Assembly (NCBI GenBank): GCA_030407315.1
Contig: JALQPE010002411.1
Location: forward strand, 1-33,989
Reading direction: 5' to 3'
From: Asparagopsis taxiformis
Lineage: Eukaryota > Rhodophyta > Florideophyceae > Bonnemaisoniales > Bonnemaisoniaceae
DNA: 33,989 bases
The first letter of the stretch is position 1. Every line of letters starts with the position of its first letter. This document shows, piece by piece, positions 8,885 to 17,114 of this stretch. Both the position numbers and the translations under genes were made by a program. The notes under the pieces were generated by a model that worked only from the letters and a program-made list of their open reading frames with translations, was not told the origin of the DNA and searched no databases.

Positions 8885-11832
8885 TTCTTGGATACTGCAT
8901 AGCAGTCAACAGCCATGGAGGGCCAATAGAAGTTCCTTCGCAAATACTGATACAGTCTTCGTCCACCGGGATGCCCGGACATCTTGCTGTAGTGTGCAAT
9001 GCGTAACACGCGTGGCTGCAGCGAAGTCGGTACGACGATCTGTTGTTCACCCGAGGCGGTTCGCAGGAGGATACCTTCATCGTCATCCATGAAGGGCCGT
9101 TGGTTGACGTCACCTTGCACCATCTTTGCTCGGATATCTGTGCATAATGCATCGCGTTGCTGTTCCAGGAGGATCTCCGAATGAGTGATAGGGGTCAAGG
9201 CCGGTTCGGCGATACCCTCGGAGGCCAAGAGAAGCTTGTCGGAGAACTCATACTCGTCAAGTATGTCCGAGATCGAGAGTTCTTCTTCGTCAGCCGGTTC
9301 GGCAAGGGATACGCAAGGGTCCGTGGTGAAGCATGGGATCTCATCGTCGATGGGAGATATAGTCTCGCTGAATGTCTTCAGCCTTGACAAAGCATCGGCT
9401 TGGGTGTTCTTGAGCCCCTTCTTGTAATGGATCTCGAAGTCGAACTCACTGAGGCGAAGCCTCCACCGCATGAGTCGACCGGAAGGTTCGGATATTCCCA
9501 TGAGCCATCTAAGGGATGCATGGTCGGAGTGCACGGCAAATTTCACTCCTTGTAAGTATGGGCGCAAGGTCTGCAGTGCCCATACAACAGAAAGGCACTC
9601 CTTTTCCGATGTTGAGTAATTGCGTTCCGCAGAGTTCAATGAACGAGACCAGAACTCAATGGGCTTTCGATCACCCTCTGGGTATTCCTGAAACAGGACG
9701 GCACCAATCTGGTGATCACTTGCGTCTGTGTCGATGGAGAGTGGGAGACCCAAGCGTGGTAAAGCGAGCACAGGTGGTGATAGGATAGCCTGGACCAGGT
9801 TTGCGAAGGCTGCTGATTCAGCTTTACCGAACGGTTCCAGCTTAGTGGGCATGCCTTTCTTCAGTAAGGCGTTGAGTGGTCCAGCGATGCGAGCAAAGTT
9901 AGGGACGAACCGTCGGTAAACATTGCAAAGGCCGAGGAAGGACCTAAGCTCAGTCAGAGTGGTCGGATGCTGGACATCTCGAAGGCTCTTCGTATGGGTC
10001 TCGTTGATGGTGAGCCTACCAGGCTTGATTACATGTCCAAGGTATTTCACCGTATCGGTACACCACTCACACTTCCTTAGCTTGAGGGAGATGCCGGAAC
10101 GGCGTAGGGTACCGAGTATCTTGTCGACATCCTTTATGTGTGTGTCAAAGTCCTTCGAGAAGATGATGATGTCATCGAGGTATACCAAACATGTACGCCA
10201 TGCGTACCGATTGAGGAGTATGTCCAATGTTCTCTGGAACGTCGCAGGTGCATTCATAAGCCCGAAGGGCATTCGCTTAAAGCGGTATGTGCCTGCGTGG
10301 CTTGTGAAGGTTGTCTTGTCGCGATCCGCGGCCGCGACGGGTATCTGCCAGTATCCCCAGTTGGCATCCAGCGTGGAGAATATAGTGGCCTCTCCCAGGG
10401 AGTCGATGCAGTCATCCATCCTTGGGAGGGGGTAAGTACTTCGGACTGTCATGGAGTTCAGCTTCCTGTAGTCAACACAGCATCGATACGATCCGTCGGC
10501 CTTCGGGGCGATCACCACGGGTGAATCCCACTCTGTTTCTGCGGGTTCAATGACATCGGCGTCAATCATCCTTGCAATTTCTTCTTCGACGAACCGTCGG
10601 CCTTGAGGACCGGTACGGTATGGGCGCTGCATAGAAGGCTGTGATCCAGGCTTGAGTTCGATTCGGTGATCCACCGCGTTGATCTTCCCAAGCTTCCCGT
10701 CCCAGAGCTCATCATACTTGGTCAACATCTGACGGAAGCGTTCGCGATTCGCGATTGGGATATGTGAGAGGTCCAGTTGAGCCGCGGTAGGCTTTGAGGC
10801 ATCAGTCCAGGAGTCGGACTTTCCGGTTTGCTCTGGGCTTTTCGCAACTGGCTGTCCTTCCGCAGTAGGGGATACCTGTGCCAGGTCTGGCGTCATGCCA
10901 ACCACGTCGGCTAAGGACAATGATGTCTCAGTAACCTGAGTCGGGTGTGGCAGTGCAACAGCGACATTCTGGTTCCTGACGATCCTTCGAGGGATGTCTG
11001 AGGTGTTTGCAACAAGGATACGAAACGCGACATTGGGTAAAACAGAAGCGATGCCATTGGCACAGGCAAGTGAGTGAAGCTCGAAGAGCTTCGGGAGTGG
11101 CTGGACAACAATATTTCCATGACGTTTCGTCGATACCTTGACCCAGGCTTGAGACTGTGCCGGTACGGTGAGTGTTTCGGCAGCCTTGATATTCGGCGAG
11201 ACTCTTCCACTTGTGTCGGGGTCTCGCATATCTTTTGGGAGAGGGGGACCGCTGCGTCTTGATGCGTTACGGAGTGGACGTCGAACGATCGGGACCGATG
11301 AACCATCGTCTAGCTCCACGATCTTTTGACTTGGGCGTATAGCGGAAACAAAACGGTCACAGAAATCAGCACCTAGTATTGCTGGTGCAGCAAGGGTCTT
11401 ACAGACAATGAATTCGATTCGAGAAGAAAAATTTCCAAGCCGTACCGGCAATTTTATCGTACCCAGCAACTGAAGAGGCTTATTGTTGGCATCGCATATA
11501 TCTGGTAAGGGACCTTGACGGATGACCGCTTCGATACCATTCAGCTCGTCGCTGCGGATGAAGTTAGGGCCTGCACCAGTGTCCAATATGGAAAGAATAC
11601 GACGAATCGTCGAAGTGCTTGACCCAATGTCCGTGTATACCTTATAGTTGCGACGGGTCAGGACAAAGATCCGATCTGGGTTCTTCGGTGACTTGACTCG
11701 ATTCCATGGTCTTGTGAGGGAGTTGAAGGAAGGGCCATCATTATTCTTTCTAGTAATGATCTTCGGTACGAAGGGGGTGGAGTGGGAGGCGGCAGTGATT
11801 GTATCACTGTCCTTTGATGAGACCTCCCTCAT
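8770..11832 (-). CDS. pol: Gypsy pol polyprotein of element 2 (protease, RT, RNase H, integrase zinc finger)
   Basis: A 1020-codon frame from ATG 11832. Aspartic protease: LDTGAGPNFI with the catalytic Asp at residue 84. Reverse transcriptase spans roughly residues 390-650, with SPVVIAPKADGSYR, FSTLDANWGYWQI, FGLMNAPATFQRT and the catalytic YLDD at 551-554 (10182-10171). RNase H begins near residue 700 with DTDAS, followed by EKECLSVVWA, SDHASLRWLM and DALSRL. The last part holds the HHCC integrase finger (HYSKMSGHPG, NCVQCA). It runs out of frame near 8815, and the catalytic core continues in the next frame. The enzyme set copies element RNA to DNA and inserts it. The length is near that expected for gypsy pol up to this point. 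The frame also lies a single frame step from the CCHC segment upstream. Confidence 0.93.
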   Translation of the reverse strand: MREVSSKDSDTITAASHSTPFVPKIITRKNNDGPSFNSLTRPWNRVKSPKNPDRIFVLTRRNYKVYTDIGSSTSTIRRILSILDTGAGPNFIRSDELNGIEAVIRQGPLPDICDANNKPLQLLGTIKLPVRLGNFSSRIEFIVCKTLAAPAILGADFCDRFVSAIRPSQKIVELDDGSSVPIVRRPLRNASRRSGPPLPKDMRDPDTSGRVSPNIKAAETLTVPAQSQAWVKVSTKRHGNIVVQPLPKLFELHSLACANGIASVLPNVAFRILVANTSDIPRRIVRNQNVAVALPHPTQVTETSLSLADVVGMTPDLAQVSPTAEGQPVAKSPEQTGKSDSWTDASKPTAAQLDLSHIPIANRERFRQMLTKYDELWDGKLGKINAVDHRIELKPGSQPSMQRPYRTGPQGRRFVEEEIARMIDADVIEPAETEWDSPVVIAPKADGSYRCCVDYRKLNSMTVRSTYPLPRMDDCIDSLGEATIFSTLDANWGYWQIPVAAADRDKTTFTSHAGTYRFKRMPFGLMNAPATFQRTLDILLNRYAWRTCLVYLDDIIIFSKDFDTHIKDVDKILGTLRRSGISLKLRKCEWCTDTVKYLGHVIKPGRLTINETHTKSLRDVQHPTTLTELRSFLGLCNVYRRFVPNFARIAGPLNALLKKGMPTKLEPFGKAESAAFANLVQAILSPPVLALPRLGLPLSIDTDASDHQIGAVLFQEYPEGDRKPIEFWSRSLNSAERNYSTSEKECLSVVWALQTLRPYLQGVKFAVHSDHASLRWLMGISEPSGRLMRWRLRLSEFDFEIHYKKGLKNTQADALSRLKTFSETISPIDDEIPCFTTDPCVSLAEPADEEELSISDILDEYEFSDKLLLASEGIAEPALTPITHSEILLEQQRDALCTDIRAKMVQGDVNQRPFMDDDEGILLRTASGEQQIVVPTSLQPRVLRIAHYSKMSGHPGGRRLYQYLRRNFYWPSMAVDCYAVSKNCVQCARNRVRLRQHQKELRLFPASSRWSSWPLTYWVS

Positions 11833-12221
11833 TAGTTTCCCGAATCGGGGGTGGCATTAGCAGTTGAATCCTGCCGGCTGTTATCCTTAGGATGTGAGCA
11901 GCCCATTACCGAAGGTGCTTTGGAAGGGTTACCCTTATCCTCTTGTGCCTGCTGGTCCAGATTCAGGGCGGAGCGTACTCGGTGATACGATGTAGCCGGT
12001 ACAGAGAGCTTCAAAGACGGAGAGAGGCCCTCGTAGTTGACCAGAACCTGGCGAATCTCGCGGAGTGGCAACACACATTGCGGGGATATGTGCCCTGGCT
12101 TGTAGCACTCGTGGCATATAATGTGCTGTGACCTCTGATCCAGAGAAGGGTTACCATTCCGGTTAACGGTAGGGGACTGACGATCAACCCATCCTGGGCG
12201 ACTGCGGATACCCTGGGGCAT
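11832..12221 (-). pseudogene. Gag nucleocapsid segment with CCHC zinc knuckle, element 2
   Basis: The frame contains CHECYKPGHISPQC (12116-12075), a perfect C-x2-C-x4-H-x4-C knuckle that binds element RNA in the nucleocapsid part of Gag. It overlaps the end of the capsid frame (12011-13240) but is shifted by one. Homology in the capsid frame fades at about 12200, so an indel near there, or a programmed shift, separates capsid from nucleocapsid. Its stop falls at 11832-11834, touching the pol ATG. Confidence 0.8.
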
Positions 12222-13240
12222 GTGGGGATCTTTGGAGCCTGTACTAAGCGATTCGCTTGATTGTTCGTGACAAAGGTAGGGTCCACCGATACCGATTCGG
12301 TAGGGTATGTTGTGGACGATCCGCCCTCGAAATGAATCTCACCTTGTATCATATTGACTTGGTCCAAAGGGCTATGATCACTCCGAGTTGGGTTGAAATC
12401 GGAGGTGGATGAAGAATGGATGTCTTCGCTTGACTGAATCAGTCCAACTGTACGCAGCTTTGGACGGCCCTCATGTCTAGGGGAAAGTACAACTCGCTTG
12501 TCGCGTGCGCGAACCGCGCTTCCTTTCGCTTCTGCATACTGCACAACGTCCAAATAAGTTGAACGGCGGTGTGACTCACGGTGTCGGGCGACAATAGTCC
12601 TGATCGCGGAGTTCAGGCCGTCGATGTATAAGGTGATGACTTCTTCCGGCGAGTGTACATTACCACAACGATTGATGGCCTGGTTCAGGCGTGTAGCATA
12701 CTCGCGTTCCGATTCATCGAGCTTCTGTCGCGTGTCGCGCAAATCGCTAATAGCGTTGCTAATGTGCTGTGACTGCGCATAGTTCCGGAGAAGATATTGT
12801 ACTGCTTCAGGCCAGCTGGAGACCCCACCTTCCTCAGGTGAAACCATCTCCACTCCTGACTCATATTGACTCTGGGCAAACCCGGAGAGGAATGAAGGTA
12901 AGGCAATGAAAGCTTGTGCCTCCGACATCTCTTGGATATCCGCTTCTGGCACGAATCGTGCCAAGAAATCAAGAACCATGATGGGGTCTGATCCAGAAAA
13001 GTGATGCTTGCTCAACTTGAGTTCCATCCTCTTGATTAAGTCACGGACCTTACCGGTGCTACGGGAAGAGCGACCCTGCGATGTATCATCGAGGCGGTAG
13101 GTTCGATACGACAACACATGATCATAGAGAGGGTTGGTCGGCCGAATCTCTTTCAAACCGGCGAATCGAGGACCTATCTTTCGTGATACTCCATGGGAGC
13201 GGCGGGTCTTAGGCGGACGATCGGGCTTCCTTGGGCGCAT
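12011..13240 (-). CDS. gag: Gag capsid-like protein of element 2
   Basis: A 409-codon frame. Residues of about 70-240 have the helical retrotransposon Gag pattern (FSGSDPIMVLDFLARF, then SWPEAVQYLLRNYAQSQ, LDESEREYATRLNQAINRC and EVITLYIDGLNSAIRT), as in Retrotrans_gag family capsids. The N-terminus is basic and polar. ATG 13240 is the first Met in frame, but the frame is open upstream to about 13385, and another frame has an ATG at 13392 followed by a similar Ser/Arg-rich stretch. The original start may therefore be 13392 with an indel between. The last 60 or so codons after about 12200 are out of frame relative to the zinc-knuckle segment. Confidence 0.85.
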   Translation of the reverse strand: MRPRKPDRPPKTRRSHGVSRKIGPRFAGLKEIRPTNPLYDHVLSYRTYRLDDTSQGRSSRSTGKVRDLIKRMELKLSKHHFSGSDPIMVLDFLARFVPEADIQEMSEAQAFIALPSFLSGFAQSQYESGVEMVSPEEGGVSSWPEAVQYLLRNYAQSQHISNAISDLRDTRQKLDESEREYATRLNQAINRCGNVHSPEEVITLYIDGLNSAIRTIVARHRESHRRSTYLDVVQYAEAKGSAVRARDKRVVLSPRHEGRPKLRTVGLIQSSEDIHSSSTSDFNPTRSDHSPLDQVNMIQGEIHFEGGSSTTYPTESVSVDPTFVTNNQANRLVQAPKIPTCPRVSAVAQDGLIVSPLPLTGMVTLLWIRGHSTLYATSATSQGTYPRNVCCHSARFARFWSTTRASLRL

Positions 13241-13392
13241 TATGAATGCATGTTGTTCTGATCCTGAGGACCGGGGTGAATTTTCCGATTCGGATGTCGA
13301 CTCCGGAGAGTCATAAGAACTGCGAGATACTCGCTGATGCTCGAGCTTCCGCGCACCGCGCTTGCTTTTCGATTCGAGTTTTGGCTAGACAT

Positions 13393-13735
13393 CAGTGTGT
13401 ACCACACCATTGTTTATCTCCAAGGCTGACAGCCGGTCAGAACTTCTGTCTGTGTTCTCGGAAATGGACGCGGACGTCCACAACCTCTAGTACACCTAGT
13501 ATTACTAGGCGGACGTCCATGTTCTCCAGTATTTTTGGATGTCCGCCTAGAACCGGACGTCCATGCGGTCTAGTACGTCTAGTATTACTAGGGCGACATT
13601 CATTGTTTCTAGTACCACGGATGTCCCCCTCGGGATGGACTTCCGCCATGTCTATGTCCACCTAGGACGGGCGCCGGTTCAGAAATTCAAAAATTTCGAC
13701 CCCAGAAATTTCTGCCGCCGTGCTCGACTTGGATG
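13393..13735. other. Gene-free region beside gag with repeated GGACGTCCA and CTAGTATTACTAG motifs; possible 5' LTR of element 2
   Basis: Right of the gag leader, + strand TGTTTATCTCC at 13411 would be the inverted ...ACA end of a minus-strand 5' LTR. Within the next 270 bp, GGACGTCCA occurs three times (about 13472, 13514, 13553) and a near-palindrome CTAGTATTACTAG occurs twice (about 13495 and 13578). I found no TATA box on the minus strand and cannot set the far end, so an LTR here is only a candidate. The GACGTCCAT motif recurs in the tandem repeats at 15.1-16.1 kb. Confidence 0.35.
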
Positions 13736-14700
13736 TCTGCATCCATCACGGCGACCACTCTATTTTTCCTTGTCGGTCGACTCCAATTTTGTCTTTAATT
13801 TTTTCATCCTCTCGCTCACACCCCCTTCCAGTTGGTGCTCACCTCCCCCGTACTGTACCTCAAACACCCCCAATACCACTCTAGCACGCATTTTCAGCTA
13901 CCTATCCCCGCTTCCACGGTGCACACCTCCATTCCATACCTACTGTTCTGCTCTACCGTACAGATTTCGTATAACCAGTCCTCATACTCCCTCAGAATAG
14001 GGAAAAAACCCCTATCTCCTCGACCATGCTCTCCCCCAACACCTTTGCAACGTATTGTTCTTCAATACCCTCTCTCCTCTACCCTCAACCCCTCTCCTTC
14101 AAACTCTCCACAAAACCTCTCACTCCTCCCGTACCCGACCTCTCACCCCTCTCCCTCAGCTGCTCCACCCCCCTTCCCATCCGCATGCTCCCACCCCATC
14201 CCCATCCCCCTCCACCGCACCGTACCCGCCCACCGCACCACCGGCCACCCCCGCCGTCTCCCAGAAACCTCCCCGCTCTGAAACACATATCAACCCCCCA
14301 CTTCGCACCCTTCCTCCCACTCCCCTCCCTCCCCAAATACAATAACCCCCTTCTTCTCCATCACATCCCCACTCACCACAGCCAGAACAGACGCCACCCC
14401 CTCCCCCTCTTTCTCCTCACTTTCCTAAAACCCCCTCCTCTCGGCGACTTCAACCGCACCCTACGGTCCCACCTAAACACCTCCTCCGCCCTCACTACCC
14501 CAATCTCCCCAATCCCATAATATGCTTGTCGGCACTCCTCTCCGAATCACACTCCATTCTAAACCCGCACTCCGTACATTTCCACCTCCCCCTGTACCAT
14601 CCCAGGATTGCATCCCTCCACAGAACACATCCTCATACCACAGAAGAATTTTCTTCCTCTCATACCTCATCCTTAAAACCTCCATCTGCTCCATGTAAAT
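13736..14700 (+). repeat. Long pyrimidine-rich, strand-asymmetric tract
   Basis: About 950 bp in which the + strand is overwhelmingly C and T, densest at about 14030-14520, with many CCCC and CTCC runs. Several frames are open on the + strand and give Pro/Ser/Leu/Thr-only translations, which is the expected by-product of such composition. I see no domain, start context or periodicity that supports a gene. Such homopurine-homopyrimidine DNA can adopt triplex structure. Confidence 0.75.
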
Positions 14701-14976
14701 TTCGATGTAAATATTTTCTCTACTATGCAATCTCAAACATGTATGAACGTATGCCTTTCCGCTTTGTCACCCTTGAATATTGGTACTCATGTATTCATAA
14801 AATAGGGCCACCCACATCCCTATCCCGTTCTGCAAGCTTTACAAACCACTAGACGCATACTCCACAACTATACAACAAACACTACTCGCTATTTCAGACG
14901 ACGCGGTACACAAGTAGCGTAGTCTCAACCTTCCGTGCAGCCTTCCCTGATGCGTACAAGTGCGAAACACGTCTAG

Positions 14977-14996
14977 ACTACTACTACTACTACTAC
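14977..14996. repeat. (ACT)n microsatellite
   Basis: Six to seven uninterrupted ACT/CTA units within otherwise unremarkable non-coding sequence between the pyrimidine tract and the tandem repeats. Confidence 0.9.
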
Positions 14997-15068
14997 GATA
15001 TAGTATATCAGAAGTGACTGCGGGAATTTTCGGCACAGGAGATGCTGGGCCACCAAATTGATTTTTCG

Positions 15069-16098
15069 GAAATTTTAGAATTTCTGGGCTGGCCAGCAGT
15101 GCAATCGAGCTGGACATCCACCGGACGACGTCCATTTCAGGTTGGTCGTGAGAGAGTGGGGCGGGACCATGATGAAACAAGGACCAAGACCTGTTCCTGG
15201 CGTATTGAGCCTGAAATCGACCCTTCGTGAGACGCCATTTTGGCTTCCAGTTGGTGCTTATAGAAGCCAGTGATAGCCCCGATCGGAGCGGCGGCCGGTT
15301 CCGGCTTACAGTTGGTGCTTACAGACGCCAATGATAGCCCCCGATCGGGGCGGCGGTCGGTTCCTGGGGCCGTTGTGGCCAAATTAGACACCCTGATTAG
15401 AATTAAAATTTGGGCTATTCTCAAAAACATGCACATGTGAACATGTTTTTGAGATGGGGGTGTGCCGTACGGCACAATCGACCGCCCAAATCGATGATTT
15501 TTTGCAATTTTTTTGTGCCCGAAATTTTAGAATTTCTGGGCTGGCCAGCAATGCATCTGAGCTGGACATCCGGCAGACGTCCATTTCAGGTTAGTCGTGT
15601 GCTGCCTACATCGACGCATTGCACAAACTAAGCAGGCGGGTTCACTACTAATACAAAGTGCACGGAATATGAGTAACGTGATGGGTGAGTAGTGTTTGTG
15701 TCGAGGAATAAGGCGGGACCATGATGAAACACGGAAAAAGATGTCACCCTAGCATAACTCAGGCTTAAAGCCTGGAATCGAACCCTCGTAAGACGCGATT
15801 TTGGCTTACAGTTGGTGCTTACAGAAGCCTGTGATGGCCCCACTCGGGGCGGCGGCCGGTTCCTGGGGCCGTTGTGGCCAAATTAGACACCTTGATTAGA
15901 ATTAAATTTTGGGCTATTCTCAAAAACATGCACATGTGAACATGTTTTTGAGATGGGGGTGTGCCGTACGGCACAATCGACCGCCCAAATCGATGTTTTT
16001 TGCAATATTTTTTTGTGCCCGAAATTGTAGAATTTCTGGGCTGGCCAGCAATGCATCTGAGCTGGACATCCACCGGACGTCCATTTCAGGTTGATCGT
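15069..16098. repeat. Tandem 450-500 bp repeat, about two copies plus a partial third
   Basis: The segment starting GAAATTTTAGAATTTCTGGG occurs at 15069, 15521 and (one mismatch) 16021, each followed by GGCTGGCCAGCA and GACGTCCATTTCAGG. The parts between match too: GGGACCATGATGAAAC at about 15164 and 15717, and an AAATTAGACACC block at about 15380 and 15880. Each full unit holds a 12-bp-stem inverted repeat (CTCAAAAACATG at 15420-15431 and its complement at 15442-15453; again at 15919-15952) and the palindrome GTGCCGTACGGCAC (15462-15475; 15961-15974). The first unit has an internal duplication of a GTTGGTGCTTA block. Coding frames through it are incidental. The family is not recognised. Confidence 0.85.
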
Positions 16099-16367
16099 GT
16101 ATCGTGCACGTCCACACATTACCAGAAGCAAGTAGGCGATGAAGCACGTACAAACCCAATTGTTCTGCTATTTCTACCATAGACCATCGAGTCTAGAGAT
16201 GTGAGGGAATCGTCCTGGAAATCATGCTCCAACCCACGAGGGAATGGACAATCTAGTTTGAAAGCATGGAACGGAAGTACATTATACTAGGTTCATAGAT
16301 TGAAAGTGATAAAGGAGATGATTATATTCTCGATAATTGGTTCCTAAAGTAGTTGTTGTTAAGCTAT

Positions 16368-17114
16368 CTAGCCGTCGGAAAATTGTTCTTCGTCTTCGTC
16401 CTCATCATAATCAGGATCTCCCGGCAGAATAGGCATCACCGGGACCCCACTAATTGTGTAGGATATAGGCTGGCGAGGCTCTGTCGTCTTCATCCGCATC
16501 ATTCCCAGCTGCCCTGTCTTCGGCCTACGATCTTTCTTGACCGGGATGGGAACAACTGTCTTGTGGCGAACATTGACAGGTGCCGGTTGACTTTGCCTGG
16601 CAGACCGGCGCGGAGCATTGGCGATTACTTCTTCTTCGAATCCCAACCGCCTGATGAAACCAAACGAAACATTGTCGGGAATCGGATACGACGCATTCCT
16701 GAAATACGTGTGATACCTCGTTGTCGTGTGTGACACAACTCTGTCGACATGCCCTGCCCCGGCATGTTGTACATGGCCGTGACCGATGAAGACTGAACGT
16801 GGCGGAACGATTACCTTCTTCAGCTTCATCGTCTTGGCGTACATATCTAATTCCAGCGCTTTGGAAAAGACGTACTTGTGGGACCCTGGACACACCCAGA
16901 TAGGGAATGGGTCATCTCCGTTGGCAATAACAAAGTAACCCGGAAGTTGATCTTTGCGGTCGCGAGGAGGAACAGGGAAATCATTGTGTGGGACCTGCCG
17001 AGGACACCCCTTTCCCGTTATCAAAAGCCGTCCCCCAGATGCCGGCATGACAAGTTTTTCTCCCGGTAAACCGCACTCCTCCAGCCCTATCAGCCGGACA
17101 AGGATAACTCTGCT
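16368..17114 (-). pseudogene. Fe(II)/2-oxoglutarate dioxygenase-like protein (PhyH type), 5' incomplete
   Basis: The frame holds a double-stranded beta-helix oxygenase signature: HND iron-binding pair (His 16988-16986, Asp 16982-16980), WVCPGSHKYV, the strand VIVPPRSVFIGHG, distal His in QHAGAG (16766-16764) and a candidate 2OG-binding Arg in RYHTYF. GSH in the middle is typical of phytanoyl-CoA dioxygenase relatives. The first Met is at 17048, but similarity to the oxygenase domain at 29.3-30.3 kb continues upstream through 22 codons (GLEECGLPGEKLV) to a stop at 17115-17117. The real N-terminus is therefore missing, or lies on an upstream exon I cannot find. The C-terminal 90 residues are basic, then acidic (DYDEDEDEEQ). 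Whether the substrate is a nucleic acid base or something else cannot be told from sequence. Confidence 0.7.

Larger units (their letters stand above)
8466..13410 (-). mobile_element. Ty3/gypsy LTR retrotransposon (element 2), interrupted by element 1
   Basis: On the minus strand, gag (from 13240), a CCHC knuckle segment, and pol with protease, RT, RNase H and integrase follow in standard gypsy order. The integrase stops abruptly at 8466 in the middle of its C-terminal helix region, exactly where the LTR of element 1 ends. Element 1 therefore inserted here, and the missing integrase end and 3' LTR of element 2 should lie left of the window. Pol is much better preserved than in element 1, with a 1020-codon uninterrupted frame, although element 2 must be the older insertion at this site. 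The position of its own 5' LTR (right of about 13411) could not be proved. Confidence 0.85.

Noticed and set aside
8535..9092. + strand frame of 185 codons, and others to 10524
   Set aside because: Shadows of the well-supported minus-strand pol gene of element 2.
13832..14520. Several + strand open frames of 96-164 codons
   Set aside because: They lie in the pyrimidine tract and consist almost only of Pro, Ser, Leu, Thr and His; open frames in all three phases are expected from C/T-only sequence.
14085..14736. Minus-strand Gly/Arg-rich frames
   Set aside because: They are the complements of the pyrimidine tract and have purine-only composition with no domain.
15711..15800. tRNA gene on the minus strand
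   Set aside because: A perfect B-box word is present, but no A box, no acceptor stem pairing and no cloverleaf could be drawn around it.
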